In this document: piece by piece, positions 8,595 to 16,612 of the stretch | Layout of the letters: every line of letters begins with the position of its first letter | Numbering within the stretch: the first letter of the stretch is position 1 | Assembly: GCA_009786285.1 (NCBI GenBank) | Contig: WQTK01000337.1 | Coordinates: 1-41,126, forward strand | Origin: Candidatus Fibrimonadales bacterium | GTDB taxonomy: Bacteria > Fibrobacterota > Fibrobacteria > Fibrobacterales > Fibrobacteraceae | Length of the DNA stretch: 41,126 bases | Direction: 5' to 3' | Made by a program: the position numbers and the translations under genes | The notes under the pieces: model-generated | Databases searched by the model: none | What the model saw: the letters and a program-made list of their open reading frames with translations, nothing else | What the model was told of the DNA's origin: nothing

Positions 8595-9178
8595 AAAAAT
8601 ATTTTGCAAGCATAATAGAAAGCATTGAACAGTCCTTTGCTGGTTTAGACGAAGCTGTATTCACGGCTTTGCTTGTCGATTGCGAAAGCGTGATTAGAGG
8701 TGGAGGTAAAATAGTTGCTTCTGGACTTGGCAAGAATGTTCCTATTTGCGAGAAGTTTGTTGGAATGATGAATTCGCTTGGGCTTGAGAGCGCGTTTTTG
8801 CATACGAATACTGCTATGCACGGCGATTTGGGACTTATAAAAGAAAATGATATTGTGCTTATTTTGAGCAAGAGTGGCAGCACTGCGGAGAGTGTTTTGT
8901 TTGCCGAATATATAAAAGGACATAAGGCGAAAAAATGGCTGCTTTCGTTTAATGATGGTGGCGTACTTGCGAAAACTCTTGATAACAAGTTGCTTTTGCC
9001 ACTTAAGCATGAGGGCGATTCGTGGGATATTGTGCCGAATAATTCTTCTTCTTGTTATTTGATTTTACTGCAGGGCTTGGCTTTGTATTTGGCGGAGAAG
9101 CTGGGCGTGGAGCTTTCTGATTTTAAGAAAAACCACCCAGGTGGTGCGATTGGAGTACGGCTTGGCGGTGGTTTATGA
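8591..9178 (+). CDS. SIS-domain sugar-phosphate isomerase, KdsD/KpsF (arabinose-5-phosphate isomerase)-like, lacking CBS domains
   Basis: GGGKIVASGLGKNVPICEKFVGMMNSLGLESAFLHTNTAMHGDLGLIKENDIVLILSKSGSTAE...FKKNHPGGAIG. ATG 8591 has a 4-nt overlap with the upstream stop. Confidence 0.8.
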   Translation: MKKYFASIIESIEQSFAGLDEAVFTALLVDCESVIRGGGKIVASGLGKNVPICEKFVGMMNSLGLESAFLHTNTAMHGDLGLIKENDIVLILSKSGSTAESVLFAEYIKGHKAKKWLLSFNDGGVLAKTLDNKLLLPLKHEGDSWDIVPNNSSSCYLILLQGLALYLAEKLGVELSDFKKNHPGGAIGVRLGGGL

Positions 9179-9645
9179 TTTTCTCCACGGTGGTTAAGGC
9201 TCTGCGTGGACGTAGACGTTGGTTAAAAATGAAACGCAAATATGGTGTTGACAAAAATAACATCTATGTAATTATGATGCCGGATTCAGACCGTGAATTT
9301 AACGAAATTGCTCTGCGTCATATTGACGATTTTTTGAATTACCGCAAAGGCAGTTCTGTTGTTGTGCTTACAACAGATGAATGGGTAGCTAGTAATGCAA
9401 GCATGTTTTCTGAGCGTATTGTGGCAACGGAATTTATAACAATGCAAGATTATTACTATTATCGTTGCTATTACTGTTATTATTATCATGGTTTCTCCGA
9501 ACAATTTATAATTATGTCTTTGCAGGGTTATTATGGCAAACGGCTTATGCTAACGGAAAATGTAAATGGAATAACCAAAGAAGATATGGCTTGTTTGGGA
9601 TTGTATATAATAAGAGATTGGAAGGAAACAAAAACGTATGTATAA
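9175..9645 (+). CDS. Hypothetical protein with Tyr/Cys-rich stretch
   Basis: 156 aa; ITMQDYYYYRCYYCYYYHGFSEQF. Embedded in a chain of overlapping genes (ATGA at 9175). Confidence 0.55.
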   Translation: MIFSTVVKALRGRRRWLKMKRKYGVDKNNIYVIMMPDSDREFNEIALRHIDDFLNYRKGSSVVVLTTDEWVASNASMFSERIVATEFITMQDYYYYRCYYCYYYHGFSEQFIIMSLQGYYGKRLMLTENVNGITKEDMACLGLYIIRDWKETKTYV

Positions 9646-10927
9646 TTATAAGGCAAGGATTCAGAAGCGTGTCAGTAAACTTGTAAAATATGGCAAGTTT
9701 GCTAACAAACGAATAGTATTGTTCGGAGCATCGGTTTTTTCCAAAGACATATTGACTTGCTTACAGGAATTCGGATATTCTGCTAATGCCATAGTTGATA
9801 ACGATAGTCGTAAAATAGGAACTTATTGTCTTGATATGATTGTTCAAAAGCCGGAAGATGTGCTTATACCGTTTGATGATAATATAGCGATATTGTTTTA
9901 CTCTGTATATTTTTACAGGGAAATAACTGTGCAGTTGAAACGAATGGGCTACAAAGATAGGCATCATATATTTGTTATGAATCTGAAAACAGATGATTCG
10001 CTGCTTATCTTTGCATATATGACTGTTGCAAAAATCAGAGGATGGTATTGGCGCAAAAAAATAACAAAGGGACATTCGCAAAACTGCAAGGTATTCATTG
10101 CTCCGTACACCGGAACAGGTGATATATATCTCGCTGGATTATTTTTTAATGAATATGTTAGAATCAATAATATTACGGACTATGTGTTCGCTGTTATCAG
10201 CAATGCTTGCAAGAAAATTGCAGATATGTTTTGCATTAAAAATGTAGTTCTTATACCACATCAGATCAGCGATGACATTATATCGTTAGAACATGCGACA
10301 GATAAAAACTTGAACATCATAACTCTCAACGATGGTTGGCTTAACGATCCGCTTCAATGGCTAAGAGGATACAAAGGTTTGAACTTTGAGAAAATGTTTC
10401 GCTATTTTGTGTTTGGATTTGATGATAGTGTGCCTCACGAGTTGCCTCCGCAAAAAGATTATAATAAGGAAATCAATGCCTTGTTTGAAAAATACAGCTT
10501 GATTAAAGGTAAAACAGTTGTACTTTCGCCATACTCCAACACTCTGTTTGATTTGCCAAGCGATGTACTTCAAATAATCGTTGCTTATTGCAAAGAACAT
10601 GGTTTTACCGTTTGCACTAATTGTGCGGGAACGGAAAAGCCTGTTGAAAATACTATTGCGGTGTTCTTTCCGCTGAATCAGGCAATTGCGTTTATGGAAG
10701 CTGCCGGATATTTTATCGGTGTTCGGAGCGGCTTGTGCGATGTTATAAGCTCAGCGAAATGTAAAAAGGTAGTTCTGTATGAAAAGAATGGTTTATTTTA
10801 CAAATCATCACAGTATGAGTATTTTAGCCTTGCAAGAATGGGGTTATGCAATGATGCGGTAGAATTGGAGTATAGCGATAACGAGCATGAGAAGGTTATA
10901 AAGCAGATATTAAAAGTGTTTCCGTAA
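9638..10927 (+). CDS. Rossmann-like module fused to GT9/GT-B-like glycosyltransferase domain (paralogue of 5974-7110)
   Basis: KRIVLFGASVFSKDILTCLQEFGYSANAIVDNDSRKIGTYCLDMIVQKPEDVL; C-term KTVVLSPYSNTLFDLPSDV...FTVCTNCAGTEKPVENTIAVFFPLNQAIAFMEAAGYFIGVRSGLCDVISSAKC. Confidence 0.6.
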   Translation: MYNYKARIQKRVSKLVKYGKFANKRIVLFGASVFSKDILTCLQEFGYSANAIVDNDSRKIGTYCLDMIVQKPEDVLIPFDDNIAILFYSVYFYREITVQLKRMGYKDRHHIFVMNLKTDDSLLIFAYMTVAKIRGWYWRKKITKGHSQNCKVFIAPYTGTGDIYLAGLFFNEYVRINNITDYVFAVISNACKKIADMFCIKNVVLIPHQISDDIISLEHATDKNLNIITLNDGWLNDPLQWLRGYKGLNFEKMFRYFVFGFDDSVPHELPPQKDYNKEINALFEKYSLIKGKTVVLSPYSNTLFDLPSDVLQIIVAYCKEHGFTVCTNCAGTEKPVENTIAVFFPLNQAIAFMEAAGYFIGVRSGLCDVISSAKCKKVVLYEKNGLFYKSSQYEYFSLARMGLCNDAVELEYSDNEHEKVIKQILKVFP

Positions 10928-10937
10928 AATAATTAAC

Positions 10938-10943
10938 TATATT
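10938..10943 (+). promoter_or_regulatory. -10-like TATATT 6 nt before ATG 10950
   Basis: aattaacTATATTagcagtATG. Confidence 0.5.
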
Positions 10944-10949
10944 AGCAGT

Positions 10950-12167
10950 ATGAATTCAATGAGAAACTCAAGCCGGGCTAAAATACACCTATTTAATGAT
11001 TTGCCTCATTTGTATGAGCTTGAAGAGATGATGGCTTTTTGCACGAAATATGAACATCTCTATATTTGCGGCGCGGAAGAAAATCAGGAATATTTGCTTA
11101 AATTCTTTGATAATTGTGGTATTAATATAGATGGTTATGCGGTTACATGCCCTGAAGGGCTGGCTCTTAGCCATTACCGTAAGGTACCAATACTTGCAAT
11201 TGATGAAGTAATTCAGAAACCTGATACAGGGGTTATTCTGGCTTTGCCGGATAGATATTACAGGTATTTTATTCCAAAATTTCGTAAAGCTGGGTATAGT
11301 AGCTATTTTGTGATGACGGAATACAATAAGCGTACCATTGCGGAGCAATTGAAGCCGAGACCTATCGAGGAAATGACGTTTGAAATTAATTTGGCAGATC
11401 ATTGCAATTTAAGCTGTCAAATGTGCGATCATTATTCGCAGTTATCGGAAGAGAATTTTGTGAATATGGAAACCTTTGAAAAAGATTTGCTGCAAATGGG
11501 CAAGCTTTACAATCATAGGGCTGGTGCTATAACATTGCTTGGCGGCGAGCCGCTTTTGCATAAGGAAATAATCAAATGTTTGAAAATTGTACGTCGTGAA
11601 TTTCCTGAGGCTGAGTTGATAATATTGACAAATGGCTTGCTTTTGCTAAAGTGGGAGAATTCGCCCAATGGGAATCTTTGGCAGGCATGCAAAGAGCTTG
11701 ATGTGCATATTACAGTGACTCTTTATCCGGTTAAATTTGATTACGCTCCTCTTAAAAATAAAGCTGAGGAGTATGGTATTCCGCTTGCAATGTCGTCTAA
11801 TATACATGCTGACGAATTGACAAAAGTTGTTAAAATTTCAGATAAGCATGTTTTTAATCTTTCTTGCGATGCTCCGAAATATGGCTTTATTTCCTGTTTG
11901 TACTTTAATAAATTCAATGTGCTGAGAGAAGGTCGCTATTATGCATGTCCTGTATCCGCCTGCATTGGCATATTCAATAAAAAGTTTAATCAGAATTTAC
12001 AACTTACAGAAAAAGATTCTGTGGATATTTACAGCACTGAAAGTTGGGAAGATTTCGCTGCTTTTAGTGCCGGTAGAGTTCCGTTTTGCGGTTATTGCGA
12101 TGTGCTGAATTGGCGAAGACATTCGGAGTGGAAGGCTAGCAGTAAGAAGATTGAGGAGTATGTGTGA
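10950..12167 (+). CDS. Radical SAM protein with SPASM-like C-terminus and N-terminal Rossmann-like module
   Basis: HLYICGAEENQEYLLKFFDNCGINIDGYAV (module); FEINLADHCNLSCQMCDHYSQLSEENF (CxxxCxxC); AITLLGGEPLLHKEI; C-terminal Cys cluster YYACPVSACIG...VPFCGYC. Confidence 0.85.
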   Translation: MNSMRNSSRAKIHLFNDLPHLYELEEMMAFCTKYEHLYICGAEENQEYLLKFFDNCGINIDGYAVTCPEGLALSHYRKVPILAIDEVIQKPDTGVILALPDRYYRYFIPKFRKAGYSSYFVMTEYNKRTIAEQLKPRPIEEMTFEINLADHCNLSCQMCDHYSQLSEENFVNMETFEKDLLQMGKLYNHRAGAITLLGGEPLLHKEIIKCLKIVRREFPEAELIILTNGLLLLKWENSPNGNLWQACKELDVHITVTLYPVKFDYAPLKNKAEEYGIPLAMSSNIHADELTKVVKISDKHVFNLSCDAPKYGFISCLYFNKFNVLREGRYYACPVSACIGIFNKKFNQNLQLTEKDSVDIYSTESWEDFAAFSAGRVPFCGYCDVLNWRRHSEWKASSKKIEEYV

Positions 12168-13264
12168 ATAATAATGAGTTATTATCAACTACGTTAAAAG
12201 ATATTTATGCTCATCTTGCAGATGAAGAAAGCAGGGATATATTCATACCACGTTTTGAGCATATCTTCCATGCCGGTGAACATGAAGAGGCTCTTATATC
12301 AATGATGCACAAAGCTATACTATGGGATGTTAATCGTACTCCGTATAAAAGATGGAATATAGGAGATAGCATTACAATCGGAGAATATCTTAAACACAAG
12401 AATGCATTTGACAGTATTTGTATTTGGGGTGCTGGACGTTGTGGCAAGTTGACATTGCGAATTTTAAATCAGTTTGGTTTGTCAGTTGAATGTTTTTTGG
12501 ATAATGATAAAGCAAAAGTTGGAACTCGTTATCTTGATAAACCGGTTTATTCATCTGAAAAAATTTTTTCTGATTATCATAACGCTTATATTTTTATAGG
12601 TATGTTCTACCCATATGCATGGCAAGTTATACAGCAGCTTCGTGATTCCAGATTTCCAAGCGAGCGAATAATTTTGATGTATTCAGTTGAGGAGCAATAT
12701 TTTGGCACCGGACTTATAGAACCTCGTGAGGACGAAGTTTATTACGATGTTGGGGTATTTGACGGAGCTACAATTGATGCGTTTATACGTTTCAGCAATA
12801 ACCGTTATAAACAAATAATAGGAATTGAAGCCGATAAAAAAAACTATGATTATTTGCTTGATAAATACAAGAATAAAGATATACTTCGCTTGATTAATAA
12901 GGGAGCGTGGAATGAGTCAGGAACTTTCAAATTTAATTCTTGTTTAGACAGTGCCATATCAAAAATTGATGATATTGGTGAAACTTTGCTTGAAACTACA
13001 ACAATTGACAAAATAACAGAGGAATTACAACTCACACCTACATTTATTAAAATGGATATTGAAGGAGCTGAACTAAAAGCTCTTGAAGGCGCAGAGAAAA
13101 CAATTAAGCATTGCCATCCGCGTTTAGCGATAAGCGTTTATCATAAAGCGGAGGATATTGCAGATATTTTGCATTATATTTTACGGCTTGTACCTGAATA
13201 TAAATTTTATTTGCGACAACATACGTACCATTTTGCCGAAACGGTTTTGTATTGCATGGTTTAG
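12164..13264 (+). CDS. FkbM-family methyltransferase with N-terminal Rossmann-like module (paralogue A)
   Basis: ICIWGAGRCGKLTLRILNQFGLSVECFLDNDKAKVGTRYLDKPVYSSEKIF; EVYYDVGVFDGATIDAFIRF...FIKMDIEGAELKALEGAEKTIKHCHPRLAISVYHKAEDI. GTG start overlapping the previous TGA. Confidence 0.88.
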   Translation: MNNNELLSTTLKDIYAHLADEESRDIFIPRFEHIFHAGEHEEALISMMHKAILWDVNRTPYKRWNIGDSITIGEYLKHKNAFDSICIWGAGRCGKLTLRILNQFGLSVECFLDNDKAKVGTRYLDKPVYSSEKIFSDYHNAYIFIGMFYPYAWQVIQQLRDSRFPSERIILMYSVEEQYFGTGLIEPREDEVYYDVGVFDGATIDAFIRFSNNRYKQIIGIEADKKNYDYLLDKYKNKDILRLINKGAWNESGTFKFNSCLDSAISKIDDIGETLLETTTIDKITEELQLTPTFIKMDIEGAELKALEGAEKTIKHCHPRLAISVYHKAEDIADILHYILRLVPEYKFYLRQHTYHFAETVLYCMV

Positions 13265-13274
13265 AGGAGTATGT

Positions 13275-14399
13275 ATGAATATTATGGAAACATCGGCTTT
13301 GCTAAAAGAGTATGTTGATTATGTTGAGAAAAGCCAGACTAGAAAGGTTGTGCTTTTCGGTGCGGGAGCGAATGCCGCATCGTTAATCGTTAATCATTTT
13401 ATCTTTAATGCCGTAGAGTTTATTTGTGACAACGATGAGAAAAAGCATGGGAAAAAAATGCTAGGAGTCTCAATATGTTCGCCGGAGAAACTTCTGGATA
13501 ATCCTGAAAATTTCGTTGTTATTATAACGCCAAAGGCTCCGCTTTTGTTTAAGCAGATACAAGAGCAATGTATTGCAATGAAGCTCCCTTATGTATATGA
13601 TAATTATATTTTATCACTTATAACTAGAGTAGAAACTTATGATAGCCCATGGTGCAATAGCTTTCATAGTATAAATTTTTATCAAGAAATATGTAAAAAC
13701 AACGATAAAATACAATCTGTACGCTCCATATTATGTGATGAAAAGTCATCACAAATATATGATGCTTTTATTTTCAAAATGAAATATAGCTTAGGTGACT
13801 ATAGTGATATTTGCGATAGTGGAGAGGAATACTTCCTTGATGATATATTCTCATATACAGATAAAGAAATTTTTGTAGATGGAGGTTCATATAACGGAGA
13901 TGATACGATTCGCTATTTCAAAAAGTTAGGTTCAAAATTTAAAAGAGCCTATTGTTTTGAGCCAGATGATAGTAACTATAGCAATACTCGCGATGCTTTA
14001 GCCACTACTTTTGGTGACGGAAAAACTGTTAAATTATTTAAATCCGGATTGTCAAATAAAGCCGGGAGTATGAATTTTTTAGCACTTGGCACAGATGGTT
14101 CAAGATATGTGGATGAGCCTGGAGAAACGAAAATTGTGAAATTAGATGATATTGTTGACAAAGAGGATACTATTACATTTATAAAATTGGATATTGAAGG
14201 AGCTGAACTTTCTGCTTTGGAAGGAATGAAGAACATAATACAGAGAGATAAACCGAAATTGGCAATTTGTATTTATCATAAATTGGCAGATTTGTGGGAG
14301 ATACCTCTATACATAAAAGAATTGGTGCCTGAGTATAAAATTTTTGTAAGGCATCATTGGCATGGAATTTTCGGGAAAATTTTGTATGCGACAACCTAA
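13275..14399 (+). CDS. FkbM-family methyltransferase with N-terminal Rossmann-like module
   Basis: RKVVLFGAGANAASLIVNHFIFNAVEFICDNDEKKHGKKMLGVSICSPEKLL; EIFVDGGSYNGDDTIRYFKK...TFIKLDIEGAELSALEGMKNIIQRDKPKLAICIYHKLADL. ATG 13275 preceded by GGAG; track start 13158 lies inside the upstream gene. Confidence 0.87.
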   Translation: MNIMETSALLKEYVDYVEKSQTRKVVLFGAGANAASLIVNHFIFNAVEFICDNDEKKHGKKMLGVSICSPEKLLDNPENFVVIITPKAPLLFKQIQEQCIAMKLPYVYDNYILSLITRVETYDSPWCNSFHSINFYQEICKNNDKIQSVRSILCDEKSSQIYDAFIFKMKYSLGDYSDICDSGEEYFLDDIFSYTDKEIFVDGGSYNGDDTIRYFKKLGSKFKRAYCFEPDDSNYSNTRDALATTFGDGKTVKLFKSGLSNKAGSMNFLALGTDGSRYVDEPGETKIVKLDDIVDKEDTITFIKLDIEGAELSALEGMKNIIQRDKPKLAICIYHKLADLWEIPLYIKELVPEYKIFVRHHWHGIFGKILYATT

Positions 14400-14417
14400 C
14401 ACTTGGAGGAGCTAAAT

Positions 14418-15752
14418 GTGAAAAATGTAATTTTGTATGGCGCAGGGCATAATATGCGTTTTGCATTGAATTATCTTGCTAGTGTAGATATTATTCCCGT
14501 TTGCATATGTGATGGATGTCAAGATAAGTGGCATTCCACGGTAACATATAAAAATAATTACAGAGGGGAACCGATAGAGCTAAAAATTCTTCCCTTTTCA
14601 GAGGCAATCGCTCTTTACCCTGATTATTCACTTTATATATCTACGAGTTTTAGTTTGAAATGTCAAATAATTGAAGAATTAATAGAATATCGATTACTTG
14701 ATGATACAAGCAGGATTATTAATTATGAGGAATACCAAAAAGGGTGTCATTGGCTATCATGGCTTGATATCGTTTTGAGTAGCACAACACCGGATATCAA
14801 AAGTAGAGTTTGTTGCGTAATAGACTACGATTTGCTACAGCTTGCTTCTAATGACGAGGAAGTTACGGACGATCGAGTAAAAGATAGTATTAAAACTTAT
14901 TATGAGCGAAGAAGTAAATTTGCTAAACTTATAGCAAACGGCGAACTTAAAGAATGTAAACATTGCGGTAACTTTGGTTTCATGAGAAAATCAAATTTAA
15001 TAGAAAAGATACATTTTGCCGGATTTGGGGTATGTCAATTAAAATGCACGTATTGTTGCAATGAACTTTTCAAGCAAACCGAAATCAGCAACACAATTAA
15101 AGCCTTAGTCAAATATTATAACGAATTGAAAGCGCAAGACTTATTGGTTCCAGATTTTGCTTTTATTATTTCCTTTGGAGAAATGACTATAAATCCTCAT
15201 GGAAATGAAGTGTTGGACTTTGTAATAGAGAATACAAAAAATGCGCCAAATGCATCAATGATATTTTCAAACTGCGTTGTTTACAGCGAGAAAATAGCGT
15301 TGATTCTCCGCAACGGCGGAAGTTTAGTGACTTCTATTGATTCAGGGACAAATGAAACTTTTAAACAAATAAAGGGATTCGATTTATTTGAAAAGACTTT
15401 AAGCAATGTAAAAAAATATGTTGCGGATGGAATAGTGTGGGTTAAATATATTTTCACTATAGATGGTAGTAACGCAAACGAAAAAGATATTGATGGGTTT
15501 ATAAAATTTATTGCTGAGTGTCGTCCTGCATTAGCGGTGATATCTTATGAGTATAATATGCGTCACCGTGAAGTAGAATCAAGAGATGTAATATCACAAC
15601 ACATATTAAATAATATGGGTGAGCTTGTTAGAAAGCTGAAAAAAATCAAGCAACCCTATGCTTATTATGGCGATTATTTATCATCATGGGTAAAAGGTAA
15701 AATTGAGGAAATTGCATCAAATTGTTGTGAGGAGTCCCATGCAACTATCTAA
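14418..15752 (+). CDS. Radical SAM protein with N-terminal Rossmann-like module
   Basis: VKNVILYGAGHNMRFALNYLASVDIIPVCICDG; ECKHCGNFGFM; FAGFGVCQLKCTYCCNELF (CxxxCxxC). GTG 14418 preceded by GGAGGA. Confidence 0.8.
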   Translation: MKNVILYGAGHNMRFALNYLASVDIIPVCICDGCQDKWHSTVTYKNNYRGEPIELKILPFSEAIALYPDYSLYISTSFSLKCQIIEELIEYRLLDDTSRIINYEEYQKGCHWLSWLDIVLSSTTPDIKSRVCCVIDYDLLQLASNDEEVTDDRVKDSIKTYYERRSKFAKLIANGELKECKHCGNFGFMRKSNLIEKIHFAGFGVCQLKCTYCCNELFKQTEISNTIKALVKYYNELKAQDLLVPDFAFIISFGEMTINPHGNEVLDFVIENTKNAPNASMIFSNCVVYSEKIALILRNGGSLVTSIDSGTNETFKQIKGFDLFEKTLSNVKKYVADGIVWVKYIFTIDGSNANEKDIDGFIKFIAECRPALAVISYEYNMRHREVESRDVISQHILNNMGELVRKLKKIKQPYAYYGDYLSSWVKGKIEEIASNCCEESHATI

Positions 15753-16575
15753 CGGCATCAAAATCCCTTCAATCGGCTTCGGGACCGCTCTTGCAAACAA
15801 AGAGCCAGCCATAACTTCTGTAAAAAAAGCCATATCACTCGGCTATCGCCTGATTGACACAGCAGCAGCATATAACAACGAAGAATGTGTAGGAACAGCG
15901 ATAAAAGAATGCAGCATTGACCGCAAAGATTTACTCATAACAAGCAAGCTTTGGAACGACGATCACGGTTACGATTCAACTTTAAAAGCTTTGGAACTAA
16001 CATTAAAGAAATTAGATTTTGATTATTTGGACATATATTTAATTCACTGGCCCAATCCATTGAAATTCCGTGCCGAAGGCTATGAAAAGCGTAATGCAGA
16101 GTCTTGGAAGGCGATGGAAGAGCTTTATGCTGCAAAGAAGATAAGAGCAATAGGCGTTAGCAATTTTATGCCTCATCATTTGGATGCTTTATTGAAAACA
16201 GCGACTGTGCAACCTATGATAAACCAAATTCGCATGCACCCCGGGCATGCACAAAAAGAAACCGTTGCATATTGCAAAGAGAGGAATATACTTATAGAGG
16301 CGTACAGCCCGTTGGGTGGCACAGGCGGAGACTTGCTCACAAAACCACTTATTCAGGAACTCTCAAAAAAATATCAGGTTTCCGTTTCGCAGTTGTGTAT
16401 ACGCTGGTGTTTGCAAATGGGCATTGTTCCTTTGCCAAAATCTGTTAATCCGATTAGAATAGAAGAAAACTTTAATGTTTTTGGCTTTGAAATTAACGAA
16501 GAAGATATGAATGCGCTCGCCAATATGCCAGATGACGCAAAAGGATTGCCGCATCCTGATGAGGCGAGGTTTTGA
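15739..16575 (+). CDS. Aldo/keto reductase
   Basis: MQLSNGIKIPSIGFGTAL...GYRLIDTAAAYNNEECVGTAI...LDYLDIYLIHWPNP...IRAIGVSNFMPHHLDALL...AYSPLGGTGGDLL. ATG 15739 preceded by GAGGAG. Confidence 0.93.
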   Translation: MQLSNGIKIPSIGFGTALANKEPAITSVKKAISLGYRLIDTAAAYNNEECVGTAIKECSIDRKDLLITSKLWNDDHGYDSTLKALELTLKKLDFDYLDIYLIHWPNPLKFRAEGYEKRNAESWKAMEELYAAKKIRAIGVSNFMPHHLDALLKTATVQPMINQIRMHPGHAQKETVAYCKERNILIEAYSPLGGTGGDLLTKPLIQELSKKYQVSVSQLCIRWCLQMGIVPLPKSVNPIRIEENFNVFGFEINEEDMNALANMPDDAKGLPHPDEARF

Positions 16576-16600
16576 TAAATGATTCTAGTTGGTAATTTTC

Positions 16601-16606
16601 TACTTT
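16601..16606 (+). promoter_or_regulatory. -10-like TACTTT 6 nt before ATG 16613
   Basis: aattttcTACTTTactataATG; supports start 16613 rather than the track start 16589. Confidence 0.45.
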
Positions 16607-16612
16607 ACTATA

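Noticed and set aside
8539-9010. Minus-strand ORFs of 149 and 121 aa opposite the SIS gene
   Set aside because: Antisense shadow ORFs of the KdsD-like coding region.
9465-9686. Plus-strand 73-aa ORF (MLLLLLLSWFLRT...)
   Set aside because: Leu run is the frame-shifted reading of the TAY-rich tract in ORF 9175-9645; spans two real genes out of frame.
16231-16255. gcatgcaccccgggcatgc imperfect hairpin in the AKR gene
   Set aside because: Short, imperfect stem inside a conserved coding region; likely chance.
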